NCBI RefSeq assembly: GCF_009795715.1
Contig: NZ_WTCR01000007.1
Coordinates: 186,001-250,000 of the forward strand
DNA from: Labilibaculum euxinicum
Lineage (GTDB): Bacteria; Bacteroidota; Bacteroidia; Bacteroidales; Marinifilaceae
Reading direction: 5' to 3'
Length of the DNA: 64,000 nt
Both the position numbers and the translations under genes were made by a program. The notes beneath the pieces were generated by a model that saw only the letters and a list, made by a program, of their open reading frames with translations, was not told the origin of the DNA and made no database searches. Shown here one piece after another: positions 40,190-49,497 of the stretch (position 1 is its first letter; each line of letters starts with the position of its first letter).

Positions 40190-41551
40190 TTATTTTGACT
40201 CTAATTCAATTTTATTGGTCGTAAAACCCTCTAAATTTCCGGCAATTACCAGGGCCGCTCCAAGCGCACTTGCATTATCAATTTCAGAAGTACGAACTTT
40301 TTTATCCGTAAAGTAATTGGTAAGAAGACTTACAAATATTTTATTTCGCGAAAAACCTCCTGATACGTAAATCGTTTTTGTTGTATCCCTTTTCGGAATA
40401 ACAAGTTCTACAGAACGAACACACAAACGGGTTAATTCCATTACCAAGCGAGTGTATGCTTCATCATAATCTGCGAAAACAGATAAATCCACTTTTTCGA
40501 GTCCTTCACTGAATTTTTCAATTCCTTCGGGGAAAAATAATAAAGCTTTGCCGAATTTCAGATTGATGGAATTTACTGCATCTTCGCAATAATCGATATT
40601 TTGAAAATACTTATCACTTGCATTAAAATGATGATTGAGCCTGGCAATGCATGCTTCATGAAAATGCCCCATAAATAACCGGGATGACTTCACCTGTTGC
40701 TTTTCAGGAGTCAGAAAACACAAACAATCGTTCTTCAATTGTTCGCTTGTTAAAGGCTCTTCGTTAAATGGATTCATGCTAATGCACCACGTTCCGGTGG
40801 AAACCAAAATAAAATCTTCTTTTGAATTGTGAAGATAAGGAACCAAGGATGCGGAGCTATCGTGAATACCAACTCCTGTTTTAATTTCTTTTCCTTTAAT
40901 CAGAGCAGGATAAACCTGATCGTTATTAACAGGTTTTGGCAATTTTAAGCCTTCCTTTTTTAGCCATGGATGATATTGCATTTTATCGAAATCCCATAGA
41001 AAAGTGTGACAGCCAATAGAGGTTGGTTCAGATGTTATCTGCCCGGTTAAAACCAAAGAAAGATATTGCGGAAAATGAAGTATATTCTCCACCTTTTCCC
41101 AAAGATCTTGTTTTTCTTTTTTTAACCAAAGCACCTGAATTCCAGAATTTAAAAGCAATCCCAAAGCCGGGCTGGCCGTTTGACGGCAAAACTCATCCAT
41201 TCCGCGGTATTCTTGAAATAAGGATTCCTGAATTTCAGGATTTACTTGCTTTAGGTAGTTGTAAATTGGCGTTACTAATTTACCTTCTTTGTTTAAAAAG
41301 GCAAGAGATGCACCATAGGTTGAGAAATTAATGGCCTGAATATCGAACTTTCCTTCCTCAACAAGAACACTCAAAGTATTCACCATCCAATTTTGAATCA
41401 ATTGAATATCATCGCATTCAAAACCATCATCGTCAACTGTCGTCGAAAATTTCTCTTCGTATTGATAAACCAAATTAAACACCCGATCGAATAGAAGTAT
41501 TTTTTTATTGGTTTTGCCAATATCAAAAACTGCGATTACTTTAGTATCCAT
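40190..41551 (-). CDS. rhaB: FGGY-family carbohydrate kinase, probable rhamnulokinase
   Basis: The protein has the two actin-like halves of FGGY kinases: VFDIGKTNKKILLFD at the N-terminus, the central GIHDSSASLVPY segment with its catalytic aspartate, TGTWCISMNPF, and the C-terminal phosphate-binding YVSGGFSRNKIF. At 453 residues it is of the size of the kinase in the Bacteroides thetaiotaomicron rhamnose operon (rhaK). It phosphorylates L-rhamnulose at position 1. It lies between the isomerase (76 bp away) and lactaldehyde reductase. Function is assigned by family and operon. Confidence 0.9.
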   Translation of the reverse strand: MDTKVIAVFDIGKTNKKILLFDRVFNLVYQYEEKFSTTVDDDGFECDDIQLIQNWMVNTLSVLVEEGKFDIQAINFSTYGASLAFLNKEGKLVTPIYNYLKQVNPEIQESLFQEYRGMDEFCRQTASPALGLLLNSGIQVLWLKKEKQDLWEKVENILHFPQYLSLVLTGQITSEPTSIGCHTFLWDFDKMQYHPWLKKEGLKLPKPVNNDQVYPALIKGKEIKTGVGIHDSSASLVPYLHNSKEDFILVSTGTWCISMNPFNEEPLTSEQLKNDCLCFLTPEKQQVKSSRLFMGHFHEACIARLNHHFNASDKYFQNIDYCEDAVNSINLKFGKALLFFPEGIEKFSEGLEKVDLSVFADYDEAYTRLVMELTRLCVRSVELVIPKRDTTKTIYVSGGFSRNKIFVSLLTNYFTDKKVRTSEIDNASALGAALVIAGNLEGFTTNKIELESK

Positions 41552-41627
41552 CTATTGTAATTTTGATTCAATAAAAAAGCGAACCAGATGATGAAACAAA
41601 TGTGTTTCATCATCCAGCTCCTTCTAC

Positions 41628-42893
41628 TTATCTTTTAGATAAAACTTCTTTTTCGTAAGCTTGTATTTCTGCGATATAATCCTCGCTAACAGGTACACCT
41701 TCTTGTAAACAGTAGTAATCCCAAACAGCACCAAATGGCTTTGTTTTCAACTCCTCAAGAAGTGCTAAACGTTCAAAATTCTGCCCGTTTTCTTCATATT
41801 TCACTAATGTAGAAGTAGGCTCCAACATAGCAATCATAAACGCTTTTTGTGCTGCACGTGTACCTACTACATAAGCACCAATACGATTGATAGAAGCGTC
41901 AAAAAAGTCAAGACCTACATTTACGCGACCGATAAAGTCGTTACGTACTATTTCAGAAGCGATCAACTGTACTTCTTCGTTAAGTGTTACCACGTGATCA
42001 GAATCCCAGCGAACAGGACGTGTTACGTGAAGTAATACTTCGTCTACAAACTGAAGGCACGAAGAAATCTTATCGCCTACAACCTCTGTTGGATGGAAGT
42101 GACCATTATCCAAACAAATCATTTTGTTGTTCTTGATAGCATATCCCAGGTAATAATCGTGTGAACCTACAGTCATAGACTCAGCACCTATACCAAATAC
42201 TTTACTCTCAACAGCATCCTTCATGTATTCTTTTGGAAATTCTGCAGCGAAACCTTCATCAAGAGATTTAGTCAACTGTGAACGCATTCCGTTACGATCG
42301 ACCGGGGTATCTTTAGATCCATCAGGAATCCAGGTATTCAATACACAAGGGCTTTCCAGCTGTTTACCAATTTCAGCAGCAATTTCGCGTGTACGCTTAA
42401 GGTGTTCTACCCAAAATTTACGTACCTCTTCATCTTTAGAAGATAAAGTAAATCCACTATCAGCCTTAGGGTGAGAGAAGAATGAACCATTAAAGTCCAT
42501 ACCAATACCTTGCTTTTTACACCAGTCTATCCATCCTTGGAAATGCTTTACTTCAATAGCATCACGATCAGCAGCTCCATCAGAGAAGTCACCGTATAAA
42601 GCATGTACGTTTACGCGTTGCTTACCTGGCAGCAATGACATTACCTTTTCCAGATCAGCCATAATTTCAGTTACATTACGTGCTTTTCCAGGATAATTAC
42701 CTGTAGCCTGAATACCTCCGGAAAGTTGACCGTCAGGATTCTCAGTACCCGACACATCATCAGTTTGCCAGCAGTGAAGACTGATTTTAATTTCATTGAT
42801 TTTATTCAATACAGCTTCAGTATCAACACCTAAAGCAGCATACTGCTCCTTGGCCAACTCATAGGCCTTTTTAATCATTTCTTTATTTGCCAT
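41628..42893 (-). CDS. rhaI: L-rhamnose isomerase
   Basis: The enzyme interconverts L-rhamnose and L-rhamnulose in the cytoplasm. This 421-residue sequence belongs to the xylose-isomerase-like TIM-barrel rhamnose isomerases; recognisable parts are SLHCWQTDDVSGTENPDGQ, LNTWIPDGSKDTP, the metal-binding CLDNGHFHPTE and VRWDSDHVV, and GLDFFDASINRIGA. It follows the transporter gene by 97 bp. A half-site similar to the NrtR operator (ACGTATA at 42898) occurs before the ATG but lacks its partner half. Confidence 0.96.
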   Translation of the reverse strand: MANKEMIKKAYELAKEQYAALGVDTEAVLNKINEIKISLHCWQTDDVSGTENPDGQLSGGIQATGNYPGKARNVTEIMADLEKVMSLLPGKQRVNVHALYGDFSDGAADRDAIEVKHFQGWIDWCKKQGIGMDFNGSFFSHPKADSGFTLSSKDEEVRKFWVEHLKRTREIAAEIGKQLESPCVLNTWIPDGSKDTPVDRNGMRSQLTKSLDEGFAAEFPKEYMKDAVESKVFGIGAESMTVGSHDYYLGYAIKNNKMICLDNGHFHPTEVVGDKISSCLQFVDEVLLHVTRPVRWDSDHVVTLNEEVQLIASEIVRNDFIGRVNVGLDFFDASINRIGAYVVGTRAAQKAFMIAMLEPTSTLVKYEENGQNFERLALLEELKTKPFGAVWDYYCLQEGVPVSEDYIAEIQAYEKEVLSKR

Positions 42894-42990
42894 AACACGT
42901 ATATATTCTAAATAAAATACTTCTTCTAATTCAACAGAAACAGGTGAATCATCTGAATTAATATTCTCTAAAACTTAAAAAAAATGCCAT

Positions 42991-44061
42991 TTACATTGCA
43001 TTCCCCAAACCAACAATCACCACGGAAACAATAATAACGGCTATACCAATAGTTATCGTCCATTTTGTTTTAGGAGCTACTCCTTTCCATTCATTTCGGT
43101 AGATTCCCCACATATTAGCGGTTAGAATGATGGTGGACATATGAAGAATCCAGGAACTTGCACCATTCCCAAGTTTACTCTCGCCCATTCCGTAAAAGAA
43201 AAACTGGAGAAACCATGTGGTTCCGGCCAGTGCAGAAAACAAGATGTTATTCCGGATAGGTGTCGATTTATTTCCAAAATCTTTATAGGACTTATTTTTA
43301 AAACTTAAAATAGTAGTCCATATTAAATTGGTTGTTAGTCCCCCCCAAAGAATTACCACAAATGATACATTGTTTTGAAACAAGTGACTTGAACCTTCAA
43401 ATAAATAATCGGGTAATAAGGCTGCCGATTCGGCCATGGTTTTACCTGCTTCAATACCAAAATTAAAGAATGAACTAAGGATACCAGATAAAATAGCGAT
43501 CACTAAACCTTTCACCAAACTAAACTCTGCAACGCTCTTTTTTTGATCCTCCTCGCTTAACTCACCTTCTTTCAACATTCCTGCATAACCACACAAGGCA
43601 ATACCAACAAGACAAACTACTACTCCAACTAACACTAATTGTCCCCCTGAAGAGGCCAACATATCGGTAAAAGAAACCTTCCCCGCTGTTGGATTAATAT
43701 TGTAATATATGGAAGGAACGATTGCACCAAAAGCTGAACAAAACCCAAGAACTACCGAATTCCCTAATGACATGCCTAAATAACGAACACCTAAACCATA
43801 AGTAAGGCCGCCAATGCCCCAACAAAGGCCTAATGTAAATGTAAGAGCAAAAATCTGGGATGAACTGGCTAAAATAATATCAAAAAAGCCTGGGATCGTT
43901 AAATATGCTGCTATTGGTGGTACTATTAACCATGAGAATAAACCGCCAACAATCCAAAAGCTCTCCCATGCCCAGCCTTTTACTTTGTTAAAAGGCATGT
44001 AAAAACTACCTGATGCGACTCCACCTAATGAATGATAAATAATTCCTAATAACGCGTGCAT
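42991..44061 (-). CDS. rhaT: L-rhamnose/proton symporter RhaT
   Basis: RhaT-type transporters have about ten membrane helices and bring L-rhamnose into the cytoplasm with protons. This 356-residue protein has the family start ALLGIIYHSLGGVASGSFYMPF, the ESFWIVGGLFSWLIVPPI segment, and later GIEAGK and LWGGLTTNLIW. It is first of the operon RhaT-RhaI-RhaB-FucO-aldolase and is divergent from rhaR. A Bacteroidota-type promoter lies 66 bp upstream. Confidence 0.95.
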   Translation of the reverse strand: MHALLGIIYHSLGGVASGSFYMPFNKVKGWAWESFWIVGGLFSWLIVPPIAAYLTIPGFFDIILASSSQIFALTFTLGLCWGIGGLTYGLGVRYLGMSLGNSVVLGFCSAFGAIVPSIYYNINPTAGKVSFTDMLASSGGQLVLVGVVVCLVGIALCGYAGMLKEGELSEEDQKKSVAEFSLVKGLVIAILSGILSSFFNFGIEAGKTMAESAALLPDYLFEGSSHLFQNNVSFVVILWGGLTTNLIWTTILSFKNKSYKDFGNKSTPIRNNILFSALAGTTWFLQFFFYGMGESKLGNGASSWILHMSTIILTANMWGIYRNEWKGVAPKTKWTITIGIAVIIVSVVIVGLGNAM

Positions 44062-44126
44062 ATTTTCGGATTTAGTTTGATTTAATTGGTATTTTTGTTT
44101 TTGTTATATTCTGATAATATGAGACA

Positions 44127-44158
44127 CAAATGTATATTGACACCTACATAATTTCAAT
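44127..44158 (-). promoter_or_regulatory. Promoter of the rhamnose operon
   Basis: On the minus strand ATTG and TACATTTG are 20 bases apart, matching the Bacteroidota -33 and TAnnTTTG -7 elements. It lies in the 136-bp gap between rhaT and rhaR, where RhaR presumably also binds; I could not define its site. Confidence 0.6.
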
Positions 44159-44197
44159 ACACAAACTGGCGTTTCATTTGCACTTTTTGGACCAATA

Positions 44198-45073
44198 ATG
44201 GAAGATTTTTTCAAATACATATCTGCAAGTGAAGAAGACAAGGATTGGGGGCTCTATTTAAATGTGGCCGGAAAATCAAAAGTCCCCTCAGGAATCACCT
44301 ATCCATCTGCAGAACATCCCAGTGGATATCACTTTTCATGGGCCAAAGGACGCACTCTAAATGAATATCAGATTAACTACATTACGAAAGGAACAGGGAT
44401 ACTCGAAAACGCCCGGGGAAAATTTGCGGTTAAGCCCGGTTCATTACTAATTATCCGAAAAGGGGAATGGCATCGCTACAGACCTACCAAAAATGAAGGT
44501 TGGCTTGAACATTACATTGGTTTTGACGGCATGTTTGCGAACCACTTTTTACAGGAAAATCAAATTCTGCAAGGACAATCGGTTATCCATTGCGGTGTGC
44601 GCGAAGATTTTATTGATACTTACTACAAAATTTTCGAGTTGGTTCGAAACGAAGATCCAGGAAACCAGCACATTGCTGCCGGACTGGTGATTAAATTACT
44701 TGGATGTATAGTCTCCTGGGAAAAGCAAAAAAACTTCTCTGGAAAACCTATTGAAAAGCTGATTCTGGAAGCTCGTTTTTACATGCGGGAACATATTGAA
44801 CAAGAGGTAGATCTTCAAAAACTTGCAGAAGATAATTGCATTGGCTACTCCTATTTCCGAAAGATGTTTAAAAAATATACAGGGATCTCTCCCCACCAAT
44901 ATCATTTGGATTTAAAAATCATGAGATCAAAAGAACTGATTCTAACAACTAATAAATCGATGAAAGAAATCAGTTACGAACTTGGCTTTCAGTCTATTCA
45001 TTATTTTAGCCGGATATTTAAGAAAAAAGTAGGACAAAATCCGTCTGAACTGCGGGGAACCGTAACTAAATAG
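44198..45073 (+). CDS. rhaR: AraC-family regulator of rhamnose catabolism (RhaR-like)
   Basis: The 291-residue protein has an AraC-type cupin domain (about 30-150; GIL...GSLLIIRKGEWHRYRP) and a C-terminal pair of helix-turn-helices (about 190-288; LQKLAEDNCIGYSYFRKMF and MKEISYELGFQSIHYFSRIF, ending with KKKVGQNPSELR). It is divergent from the RhaT operon in the same arrangement as rhaR of Bacteroides thetaiotaomicron, where the regulator responds to L-rhamnose. It is an activator by analogy. Confidence 0.9.
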   Translation: MEDFFKYISASEEDKDWGLYLNVAGKSKVPSGITYPSAEHPSGYHFSWAKGRTLNEYQINYITKGTGILENARGKFAVKPGSLLIIRKGEWHRYRPTKNEGWLEHYIGFDGMFANHFLQENQILQGQSVIHCGVREDFIDTYYKIFELVRNEDPGNQHIAAGLVIKLLGCIVSWEKQKNFSGKPIEKLILEARFYMREHIEQEVDLQKLAEDNCIGYSYFRKMFKKYTGISPHQYHLDLKIMRSKELILTTNKSMKEISYELGFQSIHYFSRIFKKKVGQNPSELRGTVTK

Positions 45074-45083
45074 TTGAAAACGA

Positions 45084-45116
45084 AAAAGAGACCATCAATT
45101 TAAGATAGTCTCTTTT
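45084..45116. terminator. Bidirectional terminator between rhaR and the pectin operon
   Basis: AAAAGAGAC and GTCTCTTTT pair, and after one mismatch three more pairs follow. U-rich ends on both sides serve the converging rhaR and GH28 genes. Confidence 0.8.
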
Positions 45117-45162
45117 CCTTTACTTAGATATAATAAAAGCTAAATCCATTGAACACAGCAAC

Positions 45163-46602
45163 TTAGTCTTTAATCCTTACATCTTTATTATTGCTAAGCT
45201 TTAACTTATTTTCTTTTGCTCCACGCACTTTAAAATCAGTAAACTTCCAGTTTTTTGCATAAGATATATTCCCAGCATTATCTCCTTCGAAGCTTACATT
45301 CTTAAACTGAAAATTATCAATGGTACTTTCCTCTATACCGGTTACCTTGATGCACGTTTGAGCATTAATGGCATGAACATTTTCGAAAAACATATTTTTG
45401 AATTTAGGCATGCCCTTTTCAGGTGGTACTACCCCCAATAATTTTTTCCAATGAATCGGTAACTCTCCATAATTATAACCTTCAGGCAATTTTGAATTGC
45501 TATAGGATGGATTCCAATTTAAGTTCACAACAAACGGATCCCTTACCCCATCCATTTGGATGTTATACATGTAAATATTTTCGATTGTACCCCCTCTTTG
45601 CGAAGTACTTTTAAATCGCAAACCATATTTAGTCCCTAATCCTTTCATGTTGTATATCAGCACATTTCTGACACTTCCTGAAGTTTCACTACCACAAGTA
45701 AACAAACCATCGCCACGGCCGGCAATACAATCACGAATCACAATATATTCACACGGACGATTCACTTTTAAACCATCAGAATCCCGGCCAGCTTTTAAGC
45801 AAAAATTATCATCATTACAATTTACGTAACAATTTTGCACCAGAATTCTGCTTGATGAATCAATATCGACGCCATCGGTACTAGGTCCTTTTCCTTCAAT
45901 GTTATTATTGATCGTCATGCCTTGAACGGTTACGTATTCCGAATACAAAATATGAACAGACCAGAAACCAGCCTGATACAACACAAAATCTTTCAACATT
46001 ACATCTTTTGAATTCTCGATAATGATACCTCTTGGTCTTTTGCAATCGTAATCAACAACCCAACGCAAACCTTTCGGGTCATACTCTTTGCGCATGCTGT
46101 GATATTTGTCCCAAAATACTTTTCCTTTGCCATGAACAACACCATCACCAGTAATGGCCACATTATGCTGATCAATAATATTAATTAATCCTGCAGGCCA
46201 ATCCATTTCAATACCAGCTACTCTTGTTGGAATTTCTTTATAATCATTAATATCCTGACTTCCTTCTATTTGTACCCCTTTCGGGATGTCGAGAATTACG
46301 TTAGATTTTAAAAACACCGATCCTGTAAGGTAAATACCTGTTTGAAAGCGAACTACACCTCCACCAAGTTCGGCACATTTATCTATAGATTCCTGTATCG
46401 ATTTGGTACACAAGGTAACACCATCTCCAACGGCACCAAAATCGGAAGGATTGTAGATTACTCCTCTTGAAACAGGTTGCGTTCTAGCTCCTACATCAGC
46501 AATCCAATTGCAGGAAGAGAGATCAGGCTCAAAATCCTGCCCCATACTTGAAATAGATATCATCAGGAATATTCCTATTAAACTTATTTGTTTCCAACTC
46601 AT
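45163..46602 (-). CDS. GH28 family hydrolase (polygalacturonase/rhamnogalacturonan hydrolase type), variant active site
   Basis: This is a secreted right-handed beta-helix of the GH28 family (signal peptide to about SSMGQ), with the family's aspartates in STDGVDIDS (D243, D246) and NCNDDNFCLK (D264, D265), and GLRFKST in place of the RIK motif. The usual GHG histidine is replaced: the segment reads GRGDGLFTCGSE, with D298 at the histidine position. Such variants exist in Bacteroidota members, so it may still be active but on a different galacturonic acid linkage. It is the last gene of the six-gene operon that starts at 56951. Substrate is inferred as pectin. Confidence 0.87.
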   Translation of the reverse strand: MSWKQISLIGIFLMISISSMGQDFEPDLSSCNWIADVGARTQPVSRGVIYNPSDFGAVGDGVTLCTKSIQESIDKCAELGGGVVRFQTGIYLTGSVFLKSNVILDIPKGVQIEGSQDINDYKEIPTRVAGIEMDWPAGLINIIDQHNVAITGDGVVHGKGKVFWDKYHSMRKEYDPKGLRWVVDYDCKRPRGIIIENSKDVMLKDFVLYQAGFWSVHILYSEYVTVQGMTINNNIEGKGPSTDGVDIDSSSRILVQNCYVNCNDDNFCLKAGRDSDGLKVNRPCEYIVIRDCIAGRGDGLFTCGSETSGSVRNVLIYNMKGLGTKYGLRFKSTSQRGGTIENIYMYNIQMDGVRDPFVVNLNWNPSYSNSKLPEGYNYGELPIHWKKLLGVVPPEKGMPKFKNMFFENVHAINAQTCIKVTGIEESTIDNFQFKNVSFEGDNAGNISYAKNWKFTDFKVRGAKENKLKLSNNKDVRIKD

Positions 46603-46651
46603 CTGTCTATCTGTTTTTCTAATTATTAATTGATTTTCTATTCTATTAATA

Positions 46652-48307
46652 TCAGTTCTTCAATTCAATTTTATCTTCGGAAAAACTGCTTGTTTTATCC
46701 TTAATCTGATGAATGTCTGTGTTCCAGATTTCCAATCCTGTTTTCAAACTATCAGGATATGAAACATTATCAAACTCTATGTTTGAAACATTTTCAACGA
46801 TTACAGCCGGTCCCGTAAGTGGCGAAATAGAAACATTTTTCAGGCTAATATTTTCCGATTCACAAAATTTACCACCCAATTGAGCCGACATATAAACATT
46901 CTCAATTTGAATACCGCTGATTTTCATTTCCGGCAGACCATTAAAAAACATAGCCCGTCGTGAATTTACAGAAACAATATCATTAAAATAAAGATTACGG
47001 AAACTTGGCGTTTCTTCATTTACACTAGGGATATTTGTTGCTTCCACATCAGACTTTTTGTCTCCTATGAGTTCTGCGGAGGGTGAATTTCCGCCATAAT
47101 ATAAATTGAAAGAAAGCGCGTCAGTAACAATATTTTGCATGCTAATGTTTGAAACATATATGTTCTCAACAACACCGCCTCTTCCTCTTCTGCTTTTAAA
47201 ACGCAATCCAACATCAGTACCTAAAAACGAGCAGTTACTTACTTTAATGTTTTTAACCCCGCCAGACATTTCACTACCAACAACAAAACCTCCGTGGCCT
47301 TTATACACAAAGCAATTATCAACAATCACATTTTCGGTCGGAATTCCACGTTTGCGTCCATCTTCATCTTTTCCCGATTTAATGCAGATACCATCATCCC
47401 CTACATCAAATTTACTGTTTACAATAATGGCATTTTCGCAGGACTCCAAATCAAGACCATCACCATTTTGAGCATAAGATGGGTTTCTCACTGTTACATT
47501 ATCAACAATTATATTTCGACACATTAATGGATGAATATTCCAGCTGGGAGAATTAGAAAAACTGACTCCTTGCAAAAGCACATTTTCACATTCAATCAAA
47601 CTAATCATAACCGGACGCAGAAAATCTTTAATGGATTGCCATTCTTCCTCTGTCTTTAAATTCCTAGGAACATTCATACTGCTTACAGCATCACCTTTAA
47701 GCGATTTTTCATTGGGAAACCAATAATCACATCTTTTATAAGCACCACCTTTTGCTGTTATTTTTTTCCACTGACTCTCTGTAACCTTTTGCTTTTTTAC
47801 TGGTCGCCAAGCATCTCCGGATCCGTCAATGCATCCTTGTCCTGTTATCGCAATATTTTTAAGATTCTTTCCTGATACAGGCGATTGACAACGTCGTGTA
47901 TCGAGTCCCTCAAAACTGGTTTCCACCAATGGATAATCGTTAAAGTCCCGGCTAAACTGAATCAAAGCTCCTTTTTCAAGATGAAGATTAATATTGCTCT
48001 TCAGTTCAATTGGTCCTGTCAGCCATATTCCTTGAGGTACCAGCAAAGTTCCTCCACCTTTCTCAGCCAAATCATCAATGGCCGTTTTAAATGCCACTGT
48101 ATTTTTGAATTGCCCGTTACCAATACCTCCAAAGGAGGTAATGTTTATTTCCCGATCGGGAAACTGCGGTGCATAAACGAAAGGCATGTTAAAAGGTAAA
48201 TTTTCATATAAATATGAAAATCTATAAGACTCATTTTCTGGCTTTTGTCCCCCCATGGAACAACCCGCTAAAAGTATAAACCAGATATATTTCGTGAATA
48301 ATTTCAT
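46652..48307 (-). CDS. GH28 family hydrolase, lipoprotein (pectin locus)
   Basis: Start at 48307 (MKLFTKYIWFILLAGC) gives a lipoprotein; the longer frame from 48349 would overlap the GH105 gene and adds a basic stretch without support. The parallel beta-helix has the full GH28 motif set: NGDGLDLES, VGDDGICIKSGKD, KGHGGFVVGSEMSGG and LRFKSRRGRGG. GH28 cleaves between galacturonic acid residues or between galacturonic acid and rhamnose. It differs from its neighbour at 45163 in retaining the GHG histidine, so the pair probably splits two tasks. It is 49 bp upstream of that gene and 20 bp downstream of GH105. Confidence 0.9.
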   Translation of the reverse strand: MKLFTKYIWFILLAGCSMGGQKPENESYRFSYLYENLPFNMPFVYAPQFPDREINITSFGGIGNGQFKNTVAFKTAIDDLAEKGGGTLLVPQGIWLTGPIELKSNINLHLEKGALIQFSRDFNDYPLVETSFEGLDTRRCQSPVSGKNLKNIAITGQGCIDGSGDAWRPVKKQKVTESQWKKITAKGGAYKRCDYWFPNEKSLKGDAVSSMNVPRNLKTEEEWQSIKDFLRPVMISLIECENVLLQGVSFSNSPSWNIHPLMCRNIIVDNVTVRNPSYAQNGDGLDLESCENAIIVNSKFDVGDDGICIKSGKDEDGRKRGIPTENVIVDNCFVYKGHGGFVVGSEMSGGVKNIKVSNCSFLGTDVGLRFKSRRGRGGVVENIYVSNISMQNIVTDALSFNLYYGGNSPSAELIGDKKSDVEATNIPSVNEETPSFRNLYFNDIVSVNSRRAMFFNGLPEMKISGIQIENVYMSAQLGGKFCESENISLKNVSISPLTGPAVIVENVSNIEFDNVSYPDSLKTGLEIWNTDIHQIKDKTSSFSEDKIELKN

Positions 48308-48327
48308 TTTATTTTTTTTATGATTCT

Positions 48328-49479
48328 TTATTTTCCCAACTCCAAACATCCCATTATAAATGGTCCGGTAGCTTTACTGTCGTTATCTCTAATTCTTTCG
48401 TTGACATAGTAATTGAAGCTGCCATCTCGATATGGTTTTCCGCCCAAACCAGCAACGGCACAACATTTGGTTAAGCTTAATGTGCCATCCTCATTTTTTA
48501 CAATCAGGTTATTCATCAAGCCATTGTAAGCTTTAAGTGCTGTTTTTCGGTATTTTTTATCGATGTATCCTTTGTTTACAGCTTTTGCATAACAGTACAT
48601 ATACATCGAAGAAGCTGATGCTTCCAGATAATTTCCTTCTCTATATCCCTGATCTAAAACCTGATACCACAATCCTGTTTCATCCTGATAATGCGACAGT
48701 GCTTCTGCCACACCATCAACAATATTCAGTAAGTTTTTTCTTTGCGGATAATTTTCAGGGACGTAATCCAATATATCAACCAGAGCCATAAACCACCAGC
48801 CCATACTTCTTCCCCAAAAATTTGGTGACTGACCGGTTATCTTATCAGCCCACTTCTGATTATGGCTTTCATCCCATGCATGATAATACAAACCTGTTTT
48901 CGCATCTCGGGTGTGTTTATCGCATATTACAAACTGATTGATAGCATCATCCAACAAATCCGATTGATCAAAAGTAACAGCATATTGAGCTAAAAAAGGA
49001 GCTCCCATATATAAACCGTCCAACCAAACCTGATGCTGATAAATAAGCTTGTGCCAAAAAGCTCCTTCGTGTGTTCGGGGATGCATCTTTAGTTGCTGAA
49101 TTAATCGATCCATGGCTAATTTATATTTCTCATTTCCCGTCTCTTTATATACATCAAAAAGAATTTTCCCGGAATTAATGTAGTCGATGTTATACGATTC
49201 AACTTTGTATAAATGAATCTCTCCATTTTCATTTATAAGCGAATCGGACCATTTGATAACATAGTCGAGGTATTTGCTGTTGCCGGTTTCCTTCCATACT
49301 TTCAGCATTGCCAAACATCCCAAGCCTTGCGAATAACCAAAATACAATCTCTTACCATGATCCAACTGCCAGGCTTCAGGAAATCGTTTCATCTCCGAAT
49401 CTGCAAACTGAACAGCTGTTGATTGTGCTTGTGTTAGCTGACTTATTAGGAGTAGTGAATAAAGAATTATTGTTCTCAT
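48328..49479 (-). CDS. GH105 unsaturated rhamnogalacturonyl/galacturonyl hydrolase
   Basis: The signal peptide (MRTIILYSLLLISQLTQAQ) is followed by an (alpha/alpha)6 barrel of 360 residues with GH105 motifs: YFGYSQGLGCLAMLKVW, WLDGLYMGAPF with catalytic D154, and FWGRSMGWWFMALVD. The family removes the unsaturated galacturonic acid left by pectin lyases. No lyase is encoded in the window, so its substrate must be made by enzymes elsewhere, for example PL9, PL11 or PL4 types. It lies in the operon between the acetylesterase (18 bp) and the GH28 lipoprotein. Confidence 0.93.
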   Translation of the reverse strand: MRTIILYSLLLISQLTQAQSTAVQFADSEMKRFPEAWQLDHGKRLYFGYSQGLGCLAMLKVWKETGNSKYLDYVIKWSDSLINENGEIHLYKVESYNIDYINSGKILFDVYKETGNEKYKLAMDRLIQQLKMHPRTHEGAFWHKLIYQHQVWLDGLYMGAPFLAQYAVTFDQSDLLDDAINQFVICDKHTRDAKTGLYYHAWDESHNQKWADKITGQSPNFWGRSMGWWFMALVDILDYVPENYPQRKNLLNIVDGVAEALSHYQDETGLWYQVLDQGYREGNYLEASASSMYMYCYAKAVNKGYIDKKYRKTALKAYNGLMNNLIVKNEDGTLSLTKCCAVAGLGGKPYRDGSFNYYVNERIRDNDSKATGPFIMGCLELGK

Positions 49480-49497
49480 ATTGTAATAATTATCGTT

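Noticed and set aside
42896-42910. ACGTATATAT upstream of rhaI as NrtR operator
   Set aside because: Only a half-site; the partner half is absent and the gene is inside the rhamnose operon.
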